Assembly: GCA_900554405.1 (NCBI GenBank) | Contig: USHI01000051.1 | Coordinates: 1-8,853, forward strand | Reading direction: 5' to 3' | Length of the DNA: 8,853 nucleotides | Source: an uncultured Eubacteriales bacterium | Lineage (GTDB): Bacteria > Bacillota > Clostridia > Oscillospirales > CAG-382 | Shown: positions 6,794 through 8,853 of the stretch, one piece after another | How positions within the stretch are numbered: the first letter of the stretch is position 1 | How the letters are laid out: each line of letters opens with the position of its first letter | The notes under the pieces: model-generated | Told to the model about the DNA's origin: nothing | Databases searched by the model: none | What the model saw: the letters and a program-made list of their open reading frames with translations, nothing else | Translations under genes and position numbers: made by a program

Positions 6794-7870
6794 ATGACAA
6801 ACATGCAGGAAGATACAAACAAGGTGGTCATCAAGGTTATCGGCGTCGGCGGCGGCGGCGGAAATGCGGTAAACCGCATGATATCTGCCTTCGACTTCAA
6901 GGATGTTGATTTTATCAATGTCAATACCGATAAACAGATACTTATCAAATCCAGTGCGCCCACCAAGATCGGCATAGGCGACCGCATAACCAAGGGCCAT
7001 GGCGCGGGAAGCAATCCCGAACTGGGCGAAAAGGCAGCGGAGGAATCGCTTGAAGAGATTACCGAAGCCATCAAAGGCGCCGATATGGTCTTTATCACCG
7101 CAGGTATGGGCGGCGGCACCGGCACGGGCGCAGCTCCCGTTATCGCAAAGGTTGCAAAATCGCTCGATATTCTCACTGTTGCCGTTGTTACAAAGCCTTT
7201 CGTTTTCGAGGGCAAGCGCAGAATGCAGCAGGCGGAAGAGGGCATCGGCAAGCTCGCACAGTATGTCGATTCTCTTATAGTTATCCCGAACGAACGGCTC
7301 AAGCTCCTCACCGATAAGAAGATCACCTTCCTCAACGCGTTCCAGGAAGCGGACGATGTTCTCCGCAAGGGCGTTCAGAGCATCTGCGAGCTTATCACTG
7401 TCGACGGATATATCAACCTCGACTTCGCGGACGTTTCTTCCGTTATGGCAAACGCAGGGCTTGCACACATGGGTGTCGGCTCCGCAAAGGGCAAGGATAA
7501 AGCCGAACAGGCCGCCAAGATGGCAATGTCTTCTCCGCTGCTTGAAACCAATATCAGCGGTGCAAAGGGTATCGTAGTCAATATCACCTCCTCGCCGGAT
7601 ATAGGTCTTGATGAGATCGATGCTGCCGTTGCGATGATCACTACCGAAGCTCAGCCCGATGCCAACATCATCTTCGGTGCCGCTTTCGACACCTCTCTCG
7701 AGGATGAAATGTGCATAACCCTTATCGCTACCGGCTTCAATGCCGACAAAAAGAGCGCCGATGTCAGACGTCAGATGCAGCAGGCGGAAGCCGCTGCGGC
7801 AGAGGATAACAAGGAAACCGATTCCGGCAACGAGATCGACGATATCCTCAAAATGCTCAACAAGCGCTGA
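6794..7870 (+). CDS. ftsZ: Cell division GTPase FtsZ
   Basis: Tubulin-like GTPase that polymerises in the cytoplasm into the Z ring and recruits the divisome. 358 residues. The N-terminal GTP-binding domain has VGGGGGNAVNRM (18-29), NTDKQ (44-48), the tubulin signature GGGTGTG (106-112) and NERL (166-169). The T7 synergy loop NLDFADVSSVM (208-218) supplies the Asp residues that complete the GTPase site of the neighbouring subunit. The polymerisation core ends near residue 315. The tail is short: an Ala/Glu/Gln-rich linker (about 320-346), then the C-terminal peptide EIDDILKMLNKR (347-358), which lacks the proline of the common DIPxFL form. A strong ribosome site, GGAGG at 6782-6786, lies seven bases before the ATG. 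The gene has its own promoter and terminator; no ftsA lies between it and ftsQ. Confidence 0.99.
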   Translation: MTNMQEDTNKVVIKVIGVGGGGGNAVNRMISAFDFKDVDFINVNTDKQILIKSSAPTKIGIGDRITKGHGAGSNPELGEKAAEESLEEITEAIKGADMVFITAGMGGGTGTGAAPVIAKVAKSLDILTVAVVTKPFVFEGKRRMQQAEEGIGKLAQYVDSLIVIPNERLKLLTDKKITFLNAFQEADDVLRKGVQSICELITVDGYINLDFADVSSVMANAGLAHMGVGSAKGKDKAEQAAKMAMSSPLLETNISGAKGIVVNITSSPDIGLDEIDAAVAMITTEAQPDANIIFGAAFDTSLEDEMCITLIATGFNADKKSADVRRQMQQAEAAAAEDNKETDSGNEIDDILKMLNKR

Positions 7871-7887
7871 AAAGCATAAATATTCCG

Positions 7888-7914
7888 GAGGCTGCGTTTG
7901 CAGCCTCTTTTTTT
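7888..7914 (+). terminator. Intrinsic terminator of ftsZ
   Basis: An eight-pair perfect stem, GAGGCTGC (7888-7895) with GCAGCCTC (7900-7907), loop GTTT, followed by seven T residues (7908-7914). It starts 17 bases after the ftsZ stop. A textbook Rho-independent terminator. Confidence 0.93.
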
Positions 7915-7920
7915 GCGCAC

Positions 7921-7963
7921 AAAAATCCCCGCCCGTCGGCTTGCTGCCGTCCCGGACGGGGAT
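7921..7963 (-). terminator. Intrinsic terminator of the metal ATPase gene
   Basis: On the - strand ATCCCCG (7963-7957) pairs with CGGGGAT (7931-7925), enclosing a GC-rich arm with a further small stem (7937-7940 with 7946-7949); the outer stem is followed by TTTT (7924-7921). It lies 14 bases past the ATPase stop codon. Together with the ftsZ terminator six bases away it insulates two convergent genes. Confidence 0.8.
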
Positions 7964-7977
7964 AAGCATATATGATT

Positions 7978-8853
7978 TTATTTGCGGGAGTAAAGCAGCT
8001 TTGTTGCGTTCAGAACGGCAAGCACCGTCACACCGACATCGCCGAATACCGCAAGCCACATTCCGCCGAAGCCGAACACGCCGCACGCCATTATGCCGAT
8101 CTTCACAATGAGCGATACCCAAACGTTTTCGCGCACTATGCGCATGGTGCGCTTCGCAACGGAGAGCGCCTTTGCGACCTTTGCGGGAGAATCGTCCATA
8201 AGCACGACATCCGCCGTTTCGATCGCGGCATCGCTGCCGGAAATGCCCATTGCGATCCCGACATCCGCCTGTGCAATGGCGGGCGCATCGTTTATGCCGT
8301 CGCCGACAAAGGCGGTTTTGCTCTCGGCACAATACTTCTTTACATATTCAAGCTTGTCTGCCGGAAGGAGCGAGGCGTGTATCTCGTCGATCCCGACGGC
8401 TTTGCCGACAGGCTCCGCCGTGGCGGCATTGTCGCCGGTTAGCATGACCGTTTTTTCGATGCCTTCCTTGTGAAGCGTGCTTATCGCCTGCTTCGATTCG
8501 GGCTTGATCTCGTCGCTTATAACTATATGTCCGCGGTATTCGCCGCCGATACTGATATGCACAACGGTGCCGTTGTGGTCGCCGTGGCAGGCGGAAATGT
8601 CCGGTACTTTGATAAGCTTTTCATTGCCGGCAAGCACCTCGTTGCCGTCGATAACGGCGCGGATGCCCCTGCCTGCGAGCTCCTCGATTTCGCTTATGCG
8701 CGATTTGTCTACATGGCCGCCGTGGGCACGCACTATGGATGCCGCGATCGGGTGGTCGGAATAGCTTTCGGCAAGCGCCGCAATGTCAAGCAGCTCTGCG
8801 GCGCGATCGGAGTAATCGTGCACGCCGCTCACGGCAAATGTGCCCTTTGTAAT
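7978..8853 (-). CDS. cadA: P1B-2 type heavy-metal (Zn/Cd/Pb) translocating ATPase, C-terminal part
   Basis: Membrane pump that exports divalent soft-metal ions using ATP. The frame runs off the right edge; about 291 C-terminal residues are visible, beginning ITKGTFAVSG, which normally follows directly after the DKTGT phosphorylation site, so the phospho-Asp lies only a few residues outside. Visible motifs: the HP motif of the nucleotide domain (SDHPIA, bases about 8743-8760), TGDN (8428-8439), GDGINDAPA (beginning at 8304) and TADVVLM. The last two membrane helices carry N, seven residues, K, twenty residues, then DVG, matching the published N(x)7K...DxG signature of P1B-2 (ZntA/CadA-like) pumps and not the MxxSS of copper pumps. 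The N-terminal metal-binding domain cannot be seen. The P1B-2 class is secure; cadA versus zntA is only a naming choice. Confidence 0.92.
   Translation of the reverse strand: MTKGTFAVSGVHDYSDRAAELLDIAALAESYSDHPIAASIVRAHGGHVDKSRISEIEELAGRGIRAVIDGNEVLAGNEKLIKVPDISACHGDHNGTVVHISIGGEYRGHIVISDEIKPESKQAISTLHKEGIEKTVMLTGDNAATAEPVGKAVGIDEIHASLLPADKLEYVKKYCAESKTAFVGDGINDAPAIAQADVGIAMGISGSDAAIETADVVLMDDSPAKVAKALSVAKRTMRIVRENVWVSLIVKIGIMACGVFGFGGMWLAVFGDVGVTVLAVLNATKLLYSRK

Noticed and set aside
6764..8332. A 522-codon open frame on the - strand across ftsZ, the terminators and part of the ATPase gene
   Set aside because: Its translation is rich in Cys, His, Arg and Asp with no domain-like pattern. It runs antisense to ftsZ and, out of frame, over the ATPase gene, and it crosses both terminators. 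It is a by-product of codon bias in the real genes.
1..8853. Mobile elements, CRISPR, tRNA or riboswitch signals, or a new defence-type system
   Set aside because: No inverted-repeat-bounded transposase, repeat array, tRNA-like cloverleaf or unknown conserved gene was seen; every coding region belongs to a well-known family and the gaps are at most 137 bases.

Overview
The window is an ordinary chromosomal core region: most of a division and cell wall (dcw) cluster on the + strand, followed by a convergent metal-efflux ATPase gene on the - strand. Gene content points to a low-to-moderate GC Firmicute, probably of the class Clostridia. The reasons are a transpeptidase with C-terminal PASTA domains, the murF-mraY-ftsW-murG-ftsQ order, Gram-positive-type GGAGG ribosome binding sites, frequent ATA isoleucine codons and a DivIB-like FtsQ. 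This is a placement from style and synteny, not from a phylogeny.

Layout: positions 1-1077 hold the 3' part of a class B penicillin-binding protein (FtsI/SpoVD family), whose stop overlaps the murF start (1074-2417). Then come mraY (2442-3449), ftsW (3469-4698), murG (4721-5827) and ftsQ/divIB (5865-6656), all co-directional with gaps of 19 to 37 bases, so they read as one operon. A 137-base gap follows, with two hairpins and a good sigma-A-type promoter, and then ftsZ (6794-7870) with a strong ribosome binding site. Two terminators facing opposite ways (7888-7914 on +, 7921-7963 on -) separate ftsZ from the 3' part of a P1B-2 type Zn/Cd/Pb ATPase gene (7978-8853, - strand, running off the right edge). 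No gap exceeds 137 bases.

How the genes work together: MurF completes the UDP-MurNAc-pentapeptide. MraY moves it to the lipid carrier to give lipid I, and MurG adds GlcNAc to give lipid II. The SEDS glycosyltransferase FtsW polymerises lipid II at the septum and the PASTA transpeptidase cross-links it. FtsQ/DivIB stabilises the divisome, and FtsZ forms the cytoplasmic ring that recruits the rest. The metal ATPase is functionally unrelated.

I found no mobile element, CRISPR array, RNA gene or novel multi-gene system. The points worth a second look are modest: murE and murD (and ftsA) are missing from their usual slots, FtsZ ends in an unusual proline-free C-terminal peptide, and an antisense-facing terminator lies between ftsQ and ftsZ.
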